Of a stretch of 64,000 bases of DNA, positions 23,030 through 34,389 are shown piece by piece. Source of the DNA: Tricholoma matsutake (lineage: Eukaryota > Basidiomycota > Agaricomycetes > Agaricales > Tricholomataceae); contig AP026550.1 of NCBI GenBank assembly GCA_026075535.2, forward strand, positions 992,001-1,056,000, given 5' to 3'. The notes below the pieces were generated by a model that saw only the letters and a list, made by a program, of their open reading frames with translations, had not been told where the DNA came from and ran no database searches. The translations under genes and the position numbers were made by a program. Each line of letters starts with the position of its first letter. Positions within the stretch are counted from its first letter, which is position 1.

Positions 23030-24249
23030 TCAGCACTGGCCAACATGAATGACCACTGCATGGTGCTCCGCTATGTTCTCCCCTTCTTCAGATGGGTTGT
23101 TAGGGATCAGGCCAGGCATGTCAGGGTCAGTGAGTGTGTCGTCATCGCCACCATCAGGTATGACACGCAGGCTGTGGGGGAGTACAAGTCCCCACAGTGA
23201 TCCATCGTAAATAGGGTCTTTGTATGAGTCAAATATGCTCCATGCTCCAGCAACCTCATCGAGGGTGGCGCTAGCAGTGGTGTTTGCAGCAGCAGTATTT
23301 GGTGATTTGGTCACGGACTTTGGTGTTCCATTCCCTTTTGCATCATTGGTTTTGGTGTCCTTCAACTTCTTGTCCATCTTGGGGCTTGGGCACACATTGG
23401 ACTTGTGTCCCTTGCCGCCACAGTTCCAACTTCCAACAAACTCCCTTCGGCTTTTGTGGACCTTTCCCCTTGCCTCCCTTGCCACCTCCAGTCTTTGAGC
23501 CCAGTCTTTCAGTGGCAATCGTGCTTGCTGCAACACTGGCATCCTTAGGTTTTGAGGATTTCTTGTCTGATTGACGGTTGTACTCCTCCAACGCAAGGGT
23601 CATCATGGCTCTCAAGCAGCTTCAGGTCCAAGGGTGCAACAGGGGTTGCCATGCTCGTTGCACTGGCAGCATGTTGTACCATTGTGATGGCCTTTGTATT
23701 TGCTGATATCTGGGCAATGAAGGAAGCGAGATGGGAAGGAAGGAAGTTTATGATGAGGGTGCGGTAGTCATTATCAGTGACTGTGACATCAGCATTCAGG
23801 AGTGTCTCGTATTCAACGTGAATTCGGTCCAGTTTGGTGTGGAGGTTGGCACCTGGCATGCAGTGCATGGCCATAAATCGCAAGTGCATGTTTGAGCATA
23901 CAAGCATGCTCTTCTGGGTGAACTCAAGGACTATTGCTGACCACATCTCTGCGACAGTGCTCTTCCACATGTACTTGGTTAGGGTCGAGTCAGCAAGCTT
24001 TTGTGATAAGAGGTACATTGCAGTGTCCTCTTTCTCCTGCCAAGTGTTCAAGGCCTTGGTCTCATCATCTGTAGGGGATGATGAGGGTGTAGGCTTCTTG
24101 TCAGTACCATCAAAGTGTCCATAGACTCATTTTTGCTTCACTGCGATGACAAAACAGCACTGGAAGGTGACCCAGTTCTTCCCAGATGCATTGAGCTTGT
24201 CCACTGCAGAGCCAAACTCACTAATGGAGACAGGGGTGGGTGTCGACAT
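23030..24249 (-). pseudogene. copia Gag with CCHC knuckle
   Basis: ATG at 24249 (MSTPTPVSISEFGSAVDKLN), then NWVTFQCCFVIAVKQK, TGA at 24127-24129, VYGHFDGTDKKPTP, then the UBN2/Retrotran_gag_2-like core LNTWQEKEDTAMYLLSQKL...MWSAIVLEFTQKS...HTKLDRIHVEYETLLNA. A knuckle NCGGKGHKSNVC lies near 23420, with its first Cys in another frame (frameshift at about 23430-23450). It opens just after the 5' LTR. Confidence 0.8.
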
Positions 24250-24353
24250 CAAGAATATGGTAGCAGACAGCAAATTTGTTGGATAGGTAAAATCAACAAG
24301 TGTGATGTGAGACTTGTTTTCCAGAAATTCAAGGAAGGGCAGAGCCCATAACC

Positions 24354-25960
24354 TGAAAGAGTGAGTATAGTCTGTAAAGTACGAGACTCAGCTCAGCCCA
24401 CTCGATGTAGTGGCAAAGTCTAACTATATTACCTGTAAAGTACGAGACTATAGGTAATAATGTAAATAATAGTGTCTGCAGGTAAAGTAAGTGAAGGGTA
24501 CTCGCCTCAGCTCAGCCCACTCAATGTAGTGGCAAAGTCTGAGGGAGTCGACTGTAACTACACTAACTATAAGTAACACAGGGGCTGTGTCATAATGGGT
24601 ACAGTAGTAGTAGTAGTAGTAGTATATTACTGGCATGGTCCAATTGCTGAATGCCAGGGGTCCAAGAGTTTCCCGATGTCATTAAGTACAGGCAAGCTAT
24701 TCAACTATTATACATCTTTGTCTTGGGCCCATGATCACGACTTCCAGCAGGCAAAACAGCCTTCAACGTCGATCACTGGACAGTTATAACCATGGGCAAG
24801 GGGTATAGAACCCTGCTGAGAGTTTCCCCTTTTTTTCTTTTTGAAGTGGATGTATCATTCAAATACAGCATTCTCAGATACATAGACTGGTACAGCCTCA
24901 AAGAGCTCTACCACTTCATATGTAAATTTTGCAAGCAGTCTGATGGTAGTCCTTTCCTTCAATATCATTTTGAATAGATCAATAGAAGAGACCATGGGAT
25001 GCCGGGGCAAATGTGGTATCTCAGTGTACATTCTGTCTGAGAATTTCTTGCAAAGGTTATTCAGCTCATATGAGCCAGTGCACTCCAGCAATGCATGTTC
25101 AGGGCTCTCCACTGAATTTTTACAAAGACGGCATAATCTCCATTGTTGCTGGACACGTGGGCGGCGATGTTCTGGCCATCTTAGGCATTCTATAGCCAAT
25201 GCATGTGAAATGTCTGAAATGAAGTGTCTTATGGCTTGGAGGACAATCTTTGTCAGGTTCAAGTCTGTTTTGAAGAAGATACAATTTAGGGGAGGCCTCA
25301 AGTTCACTTTGGATATAGGCTTCCATCTTGACTTTAAAAAGCTTTGTCACCTCATCCACTTGAAGAGGTGTGATGCTTTCAAGGTCAGGAAGCAGGACAT
25401 GGAATGGCAGATTCAGAAATATGTATTGTAGATCCATTGTCCATGACGCTTTATTCTCCTTTGCAAGCATTACTGAGTCCATGTATGCCTTCTTTGCATA
25501 ACGCTCAGTGGGTAGGCTTGTGAGGTAGCGCAGATAACCAAGAGTGAGTATAATTCTCCGAAACCGCAATGGTACCAAAGAGGTCTCTGTAAACAGTGGT
25601 GTTATCATTGACCTTCTATGTAAACCCAGGACCCGGCGGAGATATGATGTTTGCACATCAGAGAGTTTCTCCAGAAGAGGAAGGTCGACATCAAGTATGA
25701 CCTCATATCCATGGATAAGGTGGGGGTCAATCTGTGCCATATAGAGCTTCTTGGCCTCCCATGGGGGAAGTGTGCCTATAATAGACTCCATACCTAGCAC
25801 TGTATTACCAACTGATTGAGCTTTGCTTGCTTTATTTTTGTAGTGTTTAGCAAAGATGTTGCGTTGCGTAGAAATGGAACGAAAGGAATTAGGACTCCTG
25901 AGTCCCATAAATAGAGTAATGAGTAAACGAGCGTACTACATAGGATTGTCTGTTCCAACA
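24354..25960 (-). repeat. copia 5' LTR, split by a LINE
   Basis: LTR parts 24354-24603 and 25874-25960 match the 3' LTR continuously. The interval between them is a LINE fragment. Confidence 0.85.
24604..25873 (-). mobile_element. 5'-truncated non-LTR retrotransposon (LINE) with (TAC)n tail
   Basis: Minus strand. Encodes only the C-terminal end of ORF2: PPWEAKKLYMAQIDPHLIHG, YEVILDVDLPLLEKL, QTSYLRRVLGLHRRSMI, LFTETSLVPLRFRR, then after a frameshift near 25195 a Zn finger CRLCKNSVESPEHALLEC (C-x2-C-x8-H-x4-C) typical of LINE C-termini. The reading ends at 24855. The 3' tail is (TAC)7, seen as AGT repeats at 24604-24625 on the plus strand. The target-site duplication is not clear. Confidence 0.8.
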
Positions 25961-25965
25961 TGCTC

Positions 25966-26560
25966 CTGGTAGAACAACAGTGTTCCTCGACATTTTTCGA
26001 CATCCTGCTCGCCTCACGCACGACCAACGTGTCTACGACAACCGGTTTTTGTGACCATCGGTCACTTCAGCCTGTATCTCGTCCGTTGACGAGGTACTCT
26101 CGAATTCACGCAAGAGATGCGCCATCTACATGTATCCTCTTTCCTGCGTGTCGTCATATTTTTGGGCTGTTTTCGCCACTCCGGCTGTGGTACACGACCC
26201 ATCTGGTTGGTGGGTTTTTTACCTTCTTTGAGATCGGTCCTGGATGCGGGGTTATGGAGTCTCAAAGGGCAATTATCCTTGGGACAGGGAACAGGAGCAG
26301 CAACGGGGGTGGGATAGGGACAGGGACAGGATTTCTAACCTCTTGGATCTCGAATCTCGTCTTTTCTCCCTGTTGTTGCAGCTCTGGCCAGTAGAGCATT
26401 CACAAAAGATTTCTCATTTACCCATTTTTCAAGTTGCCGATGCCTTGGACAGCAGAGGTTTCATAGATCCCAAATTTATTCCTTAAAGGTATGGTTTCTT
26501 TAGAATTCTCGGTACTTGCTAGTGTGCATGCTACCTGGGATACAAGGTGGATTATCAAAG
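25966..26560. other. CpG-rich host segment, right of the copia
   Basis: Continues the locus interrupted by the copia. Several ORFs overlap but none is recognised. A (GGGACAG)-type simple tract lies near 26275-26330. Confidence 0.4.
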
Positions 26561-27402
26561 CTATGACCATGCAGTAATAATTGTCTGGCGCCAACCATTA
26601 GTATCCAAATAAACTCGATCATTGTTACCATACTCTGCAGGCACCTGTCCTCTGAAGATGTCATCAAGCAGTATGTATAACGGTGTTGCCGCAACTGTCC
26701 AGTCAGCGGCCCAGACCATGCGGGCTTCCCTTACCTGAAACACTGCTGATGGGAGTCGTGAAAAATCAAATCCTCTCCACAACTGGACGGTGATTCTCGG
26801 AAAAGTTGGGTTAGGGGCAATGGGGGGGTCGATTGAAATAAGGATGACCAGTCGTACCTGAGGAAGGTCTGGTGAGTGAGTTGCAAGAAAAAAATCGGCT
26901 AACCTCTGGGGTATGTTCAAGCCAAAGCTTCGCATCAATTTTCAGCTGTGTAAGACTTTCCGAACTCCCAATCTCAAGCACGACACTAGGAAGGTCAGAA
27001 TCAGATGCAGTGGGCCGGACACCAGCATCTGCCTCCTTCATCCTCCGTCCAAGTTCTAAAGCTAGGAAGGAAGATAAACCGAGACTCAAATTATGCGTCC
27101 TATCAAACATACTTGTTGCTCCGACGTTTGCGCATCCAGGAGGCCTTGGAGGATGTGGTGCCGCAGTCAATAGCACAAGAGCAACGGTAAGGAGGGTAGT
27201 GAATTCGAGGTGGGCGTTTTCGTGGACTTTACTGGGCATATATCTGACGATGAAGTTGTAGTCATCGCTGTATGTTACCCTAAAAACAAAGTCAGGAAAA
27301 GCACTTGCGTACGATGGCAGCCAACCTCATTAACTTTCGTTCCTCCTCTTTGTCAAGGAAGGCGAGAGCGGACTGCAATTCTTCCGGATGAACATTGAAC
27401 AT
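26561..27402 (-). CDS. Uma2-like (PD-(D/E)XK nuclease-fold) hypothetical protein
   Basis: Three exons on the minus strand: 27402-27326, 27279-26904 and 26857-26561 (750 nt, 249 aa), with GT-AG introns and matching phases. Begins MFNVHPEELQSALAFLDKEE, then VRYMPSKVHENAHLEF, and SDLPSVVLEIGSSESLTQLK..DAKLWLEHTPE|VRLVILISI. The order (MPS.VHE, then SVVLE.G.SES...L..D...WL, then VILI) is that of agaricomycete proteins with a Uma2/restriction-endonuclease-like core; the Glu of VLEIG would be an active-site residue. I chose the ATG in the second transcribed block because an upstream exon starting at 27607 does not splice in frame. Substrate unknown. It is independent of the neighbouring TEs and keeps normal CpG. 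Confidence 0.6.
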
Positions 27403-28474
27403 GTAGATATGTACCCTTTTACGCGAAGCACTGCAAGTGTGAAATAGATGAGATAAACCATCCGCTTTCGAGCAGGCTCGCTCACTTTTTTATCTTTGAC
27501 CGAATTTCGGTCACAGCTTTTCGTTATGTAACTTGGCTTGGAGGACTGGAATGGAAACTGTTCAGCCTTACGTGTGGAGTTGTGGTGGAGTCAACGTAGA
27601 CGGACATGGGGCGAGTAATGCTTCTGTCAGTGGCTGTGCAGACCGAGTATCTACTTATAAGTAGTGGGTTTTAGTGTCCTGTCCGGTTTCACGTCAACGT
27701 GACCAAGTCGAGTCGTGCGCGTGATTGGTCGAGGACGATCAGCTGGCAGTACAGTCAGCTTAGTCATTGGTTAATTTTAGTTTGCTGTTTCACCCAAGGG
27801 GGTGTCGGCACCCACATCAGGGGCCAACTTCCAAAAATGAAACACCAAATTTACTCGACAAACTCCACCCCCACAAACAGCTGATCGTCGCAGCGATTCA
27901 CGATCTTTGACTGCAGATCGCCTTGGGTACACGCAATCATGGCTCCCTCAGGCTGTCGTATCTACATCACAATAGAATAGGGGAAGCCACAGAACTCATC
28001 ACTCATTCAAATTCCTTGTGATGATTTGTCGTTTTCAGTGCGATGCACCGACAGAATCAAGCTCAGTCAACTTTTGGCTATGGGAGCTAGCCGAGGGTCA
28101 GGAAGAAGCGAAAGCTTAGACGAGCTAAGGTCCTGAAAGTTGAAAACACTCAATTGTGAGCTAATAGACCAATAAACGTAATAAATGTCGGCGATGGTGA
28201 TATGTGCACTTCTATTGTACATACACCATGTGCAATTGCAGTGAATACCGAACCTGAAAACCTAAACGAATGATGCAAAATGCGGAACAAATGATGCGAA
28301 ATATAGAACGAATATTGTGAAACGGGTAAATATGAGGTGCTCCTGTTACTCCTCAAAAATAAGCAATGATACGATGATTGACCTAGAAAACAGTGAGACA
28401 AATGAAAAAGGAGCAATGGAGGAAAACTTACGATGATAGTAAGATAATCAGGAAGGACTAGTCGTGCGAGTATC

Positions 28475-28642
28475 TCAAGCAACAACACAGCCAGGGCCGG
28501 AACCTCCTCCACCGGTATTATCATCTCGAGGGATGTCATCGTCATCGTCGACGACCTTGGTCTTGGCAGCAGCGCTGCCGCCCTTCTGCTTGCTCCAGGT
28601 GACTGCTGATAAGGTTGCAGTGAGAGTGGAGAAAGCGTCCAT
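28475..28642 (-). CDS. Pheromone-precursor-like CAAX peptide, left copy
   Basis: 55-aa ORF, too short for most gene finders. It begins MDAFSTLTATLSAV, has a Lys/Ala stretch, an acidic run VVDDDDDIPRDD, then NTGGGGSGPG and the C-terminal CVVA. The MD.F start, acidic processing region followed by a short Gly-rich tail, and a CAAX farnesylation box are the hallmarks of basidiomycete mating-pheromone precursors. In that family the Cys is prenylated, the last three residues removed and the N-terminal part cleaved off. The Gly-rich mature region without aromatic residues is unusual. Identical at protein level to the copy at 53519-53686. A TATA box lies about 106 bp upstream. No pheromone receptor is in the window. 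Confidence 0.72.
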   Translation of the reverse strand: MDAFSTLTATLSAVTWSKQKGGSAAAKTKVVDDDDDIPRDDNTGGGGSGPGCVVA

Positions 28643-28747
28643 GATGTATTGGTGAGGATGTCAAAATTTAGAAGAGAAAGGGTCGAAAGGTTGTTGGGAG
28701 CCTGAGGTAGTAGACGAGTCTAGAAATCGAGCACCCAACCGACAGAG

Positions 28748-28755
28748 CTTTTATA
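28748..28755 (-). promoter_or_regulatory. TATA box of left CAAX precursor
   Basis: TATAAAAG on the minus strand, 106 bp upstream of the ATG; conserved in the other arm. Confidence 0.6.
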
Positions 28756-29352
28756 TGCATGCAGCCTCGGCTACAGTAAGTGCTGGAGAACAGTAAGGAC
28801 ACTGGCATGGTGAACAAAAAGGAATAAATTGCAACAAGATCGAGCATCTGAACTTGCAATTGTTGTTCCAAAGGACGTTACAGCCACCAGCATAATCACC
28901 GAGGATAATTAAATGAAAAATTAGTGACAAAAGACGCTTCAGGAGTAAACAGATCGCATGACCTAGATGCCGGCTTTGTTTACAAATTTTATTTCCAAAA
29001 TCACAGGTTGCAGGTGCCTAGTAACTGCCAGTGGATTTGGTAGGGTCATAACTAACGTGCTGATGCACCGGTCGCGAGTAGCTTGGCAAGCCCGTCTTGT
29101 AGCAAGTATTGGTGAAGATAGTCGTTTATTGTTTATGTGCGCGTGATCATCCGTCTTTTGTTTTGGCGGAGTTTACCTAGGCAGTCTAAAAGTTGAGCGT
29201 GCCCCTGTCCCTTCTCCCTCCGGCAAATTCACAGGTACTATATCCTGCAGAGACTGAATCGACGTATGAATCACCATCCAAAGGCTGATGGTCAGAGTAG
29301 ACGATTCCCTCCGATGAATCAGATCTGAATCGGCACTGAAATAAGAAAGGCG

Positions 29353-31269
29353 TCAAGCCATTTGAATCATTGGATCCAGATCTGTCAACTCCCAGAGAGA
29401 GGAAGAGTCCTTCATCAGTTCTAATCTGGCCACCATCGCCACCGCGCGCAACGTAAGTACCGCATCTAGGTCGGCCCAATGATTCGCGCTGCCTACATGC
29501 ATGCCGCTCCATAGTTCCTCATAGTCAAACCTCCCATCGCTCATCAACCCAGGCACCCCTTCTACTAGTCTAGCCAGGTAATTCTTCACAAATACAATTC
29601 TCGTCGCCTTCCATCCACTAGTGCGCAGTGCGCTTCGAGCCATCAATGCTGCCTCAGACGCATACTTTGCATCAACGGGCACGCTGACATCTGCCGGTGC
29701 GTGGCCCGTCATAATTGTCTCCACTTTTCGAGCTATCCATGTATCGAACATCATAACTTGCAGCCAAAGCAGTGAATTAGCTCGCATTCGACGTCCCTCG
29801 TTATGTTCGTTTCTCTGACTGGCATTCAATTGCCTGCCCCATGTCGCGTCTAGGGTTCCATCAACGAGCAGTGACTTTAGACGAGAGAGGACAGGGACTG
29901 CATCCGTCATTCCCACTAGGGACCAACATTTGCTCATCCGAACGGTGAACTCGACGAAATTGGTCGTCAGCCATCCACGTAATCCACCATGCTCACAACC
30001 CCAGTTGTTCGCTGTCTTGAAATCGTCCATTACGACTATGTCAATATTACTGCTTTCCATAGTTTCGAACAAATTGGCTGGTGCCTCCACAAAGCCTAGT
30101 CTGTTAATAATACGACGAGAGGCTGATTGGGATGCTATTGTGCGATGTCTGGGTGTCCACTGAGTGAGATATTGATGTGGGAATGCGTTTGCGACTGCCA
30201 TGTTGCTGCAGAGTGACAGTAAGAAGGGAAGAACAGGTACGGTGGGTTTATTCCATTTCCCCATCCACCGTACGCTGGAGTCTGGCTCTATCTCGTGCAT
30301 AACACCGCGGATATCAACGTTCTCCCAATCCTCGCCTTTCAGAGATCTCTGAGCAACGGCAAAGATATGATTCACGGAATTGAACCCCCAGCTCGTGATG
30401 GGAGCAAGCGAGTCACCGATCTGTATCATTCCATGCGCCGTGCGTAGAAGGATCGACAGTTCCTTGGGGGAACAACGCAAAGCAGCTGGATTCGGAACCC
30501 TCGGAGCCAAACCGGAATAACGCGTAAGCATTCCAACACCCTGTTGATAGTGCGTTGTGATGTTGGAATGTTTCCCAATCATGTCAACGACACGCTCGTT
30601 CACGCTGAATTTACCGAGCTCCATGTCAAGCAGGAAACCGAACAAAATTACATCAGACATCTGGATGAACGTCGTTGGCGTATCAAGTGCGGTAGCGATC
30701 GTATCAGCATCCACGTACTCGTCCCCGTCCATATCGAGCGGATCCATCCCGAGATCTGTCATCAAGTTGCACCACGTAGCTTTGCAAGGCGATACTCTTG
30801 CCTGAGATTTCTTCATTTCTTTCTCAAGAACAGCAACGGCAGCCCTCTGGGGCCTTGTAAGTTTCGAAAGCGGAATGGACTCTTGCGCTTCATCTCCAGG
30901 GAGTGTGATGATAAACCTTGTGTTACGCGCGCCAAGACCCCGACGCGGTCCATCGTCAACGTCGGCAACCCAAGTCAAGTCGTACCCTGAAAGCGTCGAA
31001 ATAGTTTTATTGTTCTGCTTTTCGCTCCGCTGTTCCATCCTTTTGACATACTGTCCAGCCGAGAGCTCTGGACGGGCGTATCTAATACGCAGTCTCCACT
31101 CCATAAATGACCAACCGTACTTGTTTCTGCTGGCCCATGCCCCTATTGCCGCCCGGTTGACTTTGCCACGAGTAGCAGTGGAGGAGGCATACTGTTGAAC
31201 CATTTGCAGCAAAGAGACGAGAAGTGCGGCGAGTGCGACGATAAGTGCGGTCAATGGTGTAGAGACCAT
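29353..31269 (-). CDS. 638-aa N-terminally membrane-anchored orphan protein, left copy
   Basis: Single long exon. The start was chosen at the ATG giving MVSTPLTALIVALAALLVSL, a hydrophobic anchor (residues 1-24), followed at once by QMVQQYASS and a Trp-rich cytosolic-looking segment (AIGAWASRNKYGWSFMEWRL). The rest (TWVADVDDGPRR, WCNLMTDLGMDP, a central helical region, FETMESSNIDIVVMDD) matches no domain I can name. The membrane anchor plus QQY...WxxxWxxxEWR opening recalls fungal modin-like proteins, but that is memory, not a search. It lies in tandem with the CAAX precursor and is duplicated with it in inverted orientation at 50777-52693; the two proteins differ at about 13-14 sites. Confidence 0.8.
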   Translation of the reverse strand: MVSTPLTALIVALAALLVSLLQMVQQYASSTATRGKVNRAAIGAWASRNKYGWSFMEWRLRIRYARPELSAGQYVKRMEQRSEKQNNKTISTLSGYDLTWVADVDDGPRRGLGARNTRFIITLPGDEAQESIPLSKLTRPQRAAVAVLEKEMKKSQARVSPCKATWCNLMTDLGMDPLDMDGDEYVDADTIATALDTPTTFIQMSDVILFGFLLDMELGKFSVNERVVDMIGKHSNITTHYQQGVGMLTRYSGLAPRVPNPAALRCSPKELSILLRTAHGMIQIGDSLAPITSWGFNSVNHIFAVAQRSLKGEDWENVDIRGVMHEIEPDSSVRWMGKWNKPTVPVLPFLLSLCSNMAVANAFPHQYLTQWTPRHRTIASQSASRRIINRLGFVEAPANLFETMESSNIDIVVMDDFKTANNWGCEHGGLRGWLTTNFVEFTVRMSKCWSLVGMTDAVPVLSRLKSLLVDGTLDATWGRQLNASQRNEHNEGRRMRANSLLWLQVMMFDTWIARKVETIMTGHAPADVSVPVDAKYASEAALMARSALRTSGWKATRIVFVKNYLARLVEGVPGLMSDGRFDYEELWSGMHVGSANHWADLDAVLTLRAVAMVARLELMKDSSSLWELTDLDPMIQMA

Positions 31270-31469
31270 GATGATGAAGATGGTCGTCAATAACTATGAC
31301 TCTGTCGAGGTTCAGAAGCGGGAAATGATCTTAGTAGGCTGTTCCATAAAAAAGCGCAGAGAAATGTTCAAAAGATTGTTTGATAGATACAAGATTCAAA
31401 ACTCACTACGCCTTTTCGACCCTGGTTGAACAAAGAAAGTAATGATGGTAAGAACGTCATAGCAGCTGC

Positions 31470-31477
31470 CTTTTATA
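31470..31477 (-). promoter_or_regulatory. TATA box of left 638-aa gene
   Basis: TATAAAAG on the minus strand about 200 bp upstream of the ATG; the right copy reads TATAAAG. Confidence 0.5.
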
Positions 31478-32031
31478 TTCTCTGTGCGAAGCAACGTCAA
31501 TGCGTGAAGTTTTAATGAACCATGGCCTTGCGGAGAGCACATTATGCGTGGTTTTTAATTTGCACTGCATGTGCAACACACGCCCTTCTGGATGAATATT
31601 GATGCTCATCGATTGTTGCTTAATACCTGTGATACATCCTCCTCCTCTTCCAAACATTCAAAACAGTGTAGTAGGAAAGTGATCACCTAAGCACGCAATG
31701 GCATGACCACAAAGACATCTCCCTCAAGTTGTTGCTAGCCACACTGAAGCCTCGAGGCATAGTCAGATTGGAACAGCATGTCCGGAAGGAGATGGTCACA
31801 GCTTGACCGATTCAGATGACGGGCGCGGGCGCACAACACCTGCAAGTTACTTGCTTCCAAAGTTCCATACTTCAAGGACATTGAGCAAGGTGAATGTAAG
31901 TAAACAAGAAGCAAGTTCTTCGCTGCACGTGATGTTCGGAAAAATCCTTGGCTGGCACTTAAACTTACGTTATACATAACGTTGTCCAGTTTCTTGTTTT
32001 TGTACTTGGGGAGCAGATATACTGGGCTTCT

Positions 32032-32746
<715 letters not shown>

Positions 32747-32855
32747 TAATAAGAAACGAATGTCCTGCAAGGCTGCAGGCGCCGACGATGTTACGCACGT
32801 GATATTTTTCGTCGGACCTTGTTGTCCATTGTCAGAGCTATCACCGCCTAAGAAG

Positions 32856-33480
32856 ATGGGTACACAGGCGACCACTCTGTCCAGTGAAGACAAGAAGAAA
32901 CTGATTCAAGGAGCCTTTGAAGGTGAGGAATATGGTTCTTTGCCCTGTTCCTACCGACTCGAACCTTCTTCAGCAAAGCAGGCCGCATATAGCATATACT
33001 CCAAATTTCCGGTTGGAGCTTGTCTACTTGCAGTCGATGGCACACTAATCAAGGGTGCAAGTATCGACAATCTTACGGTGGGTCTTTATTCACTGGGTGC
33101 TTTCTTTCTACCTTCCGATCTTTGTTCTGCTTTGTAGGTGCAAATATATGTGCCGAACAAACGGCCATCGTGAAAGCTGTTGTTAGTTGTCGGTCTCAAC
33201 ACCGTGCTTATATATATATATCGATATTCATTTGTCCATAGAGCGATGGTGTGCGCCCATTCATGATCACCGGTCTTGCTGTTGTCGGGTAATTCGTTTT
33301 CATCTCGATCATGTGCTAACCCTTATTGTGGCCGCCAAGTTCTACGCAACTTCTGCTCCGCAGATATGCCCATCATTCTCGTCGCGGGATTCTGACCCAA
33401 GTGGGGTAAGAGAAACGATGCTTGGACAGTTGTTACCGGATACTTTCGGCCTAGATCAGTTGGGCGTTTCGAGCTCTTAA
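32856..33480 (+). pseudogene. Cytidine deaminase, decayed tandem paralog
   Basis: Same exon plan as the upstream gene: 32856-32922, 32974-33081, 33138-33181, 33242-33288. It reads [51 protein letters not shown] (CAE intact) and SDGVRPFMITGLAVV. Then the acceptor of the last intron and the start of the last exon are missing. The PCGLCRQVL block is reduced to CGRQVL (second zinc Cys deleted), and an indel changes frame before GVRETMLGQLLPDTFG. It arose by tandem duplication and should be inactive. Confidence 0.8.
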
Positions 33481-34389
33481 GCCGTATGGTTTCAACTGCG
33501 GTAGAGTCTGTCCACGTCGTCTTGGCTTGTATCTGATTGCCTCTCACTCGCTGTCAATGTTTTTCAGTGTGTCGATCTGACGATACAGATAACTTGGACG
33601 TGGGGCGCATCATTACGCAGCTGCTGATAAACATCCGTTCTTCATCTTCATAACCCTGGGAAAATGTGGACCATCTATCCGATTTTATACCCACGACTGA
33701 AATTTTCGCCGTTCTTTCCAATTCAGAGGGTTGTCCCGTTTTCATTCCAGCGGATATCACATACACAGCTATTTCCCGTGATTCCCGGTAATCCAAGTCG
33801 ATCATCCCAAAGCAGTGTTTAAACCCGGACCCGAACCAGTGCGTGTGTCAACATTGACGCATGTACTACGCACTGAATTTTCTTGATGCGCCCATTGAAT
33901 GTTACCTTGAATGTCGCAGTCTTCATCATGCAGCGCACTCCCCGGCTAATGATTGGTGCAAGAATTATATTACCTTCTTCGCTGCATACCTATTACCGAT
34001 AAAACAGACGACTGGAAAATTCATCCCTCGAGTTCATCGCCCAAGATGATGGTTGCACGAATCACAGATACGGAAAGTAGAAATGCACAATTTTCTTTAT
34101 CCATCTGGGGTAAGGAATGAAGGGTGTATTGTATTTCAGTCCAAGTTGTGCCTGTTCTAATTCTAGCGTGGGCGTCGCCAGCTTGCCCTTCATTGTTTCT
34201 CGTTTCCCACGTAACATCACGTTTGAACGTCGATATCACCACTTCCTATTGATGTTGTGGTGTCTGTAAAGGATATGCTATATACGAACAGCATGCATCA
34301 CCAATCCAGGTTCAATCCCACTTGCCTCACTTGACGTCGGTCGGAGGATTCAAATTCTTCTTACTACCTCTAGCAGGCATTCTCAGATC
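33481..34389. other. Intergenic stretch, no gene seen
   Basis: No ORF with protein-like character or splice pattern was recognised. Confidence 0.4.

Larger units (their letters stand above)
12815..25960 (-). mobile_element. Ty1/copia retrotransposon with three nested insertions
   Basis: Minus-strand element. 3' LTR 12815-13154, 5' LTR 24354-25960 (split by a LINE), both of the form TGTTGGAACAGAC...CTCACTCTTTCA. TSD TGCTC at 12810-12814 and 25961-25965. It contains a gypsy element (14154-20250), a MITE (21668-21920) and a LINE (24604-25873). Gag, protease, integrase, RT and RNase H are all recognisable in copia order, with several stops. The element is dead. Confidence 0.9.
27830..31853. repeat. 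Left arm of ~4 kb inverted duplication
   Basis: Inverted copy of 50196-54362. Homology runs from CAAGTTACTTG (31843-31853; partner 50196-50206) to the CCAACTTCC.AAAATGAAAC region at 27828-27850 (partner ends at 54362). It carries the minus-strand 638-aa gene and the CAAX precursor. The arms differ by scattered substitutions and a ~115-bp indel, so they are not an assembly mirror. Confidence 0.9.

Noticed and set aside
13162..24249. Idea that TGA is read through or recoded as Arg
   Set aside because: Host genes in the window (cytidine deaminase neighbour region, J protein, CAAX precursors) use TGA as a normal stop, and the TE frames also carry frameshifts and catalytic losses.
29600..31200. 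Antisense ORFs of 65-148 codons over both 638-aa genes
   Set aside because: They are shadows of the conserved sense frame; their similarity between arms follows from the duplication.
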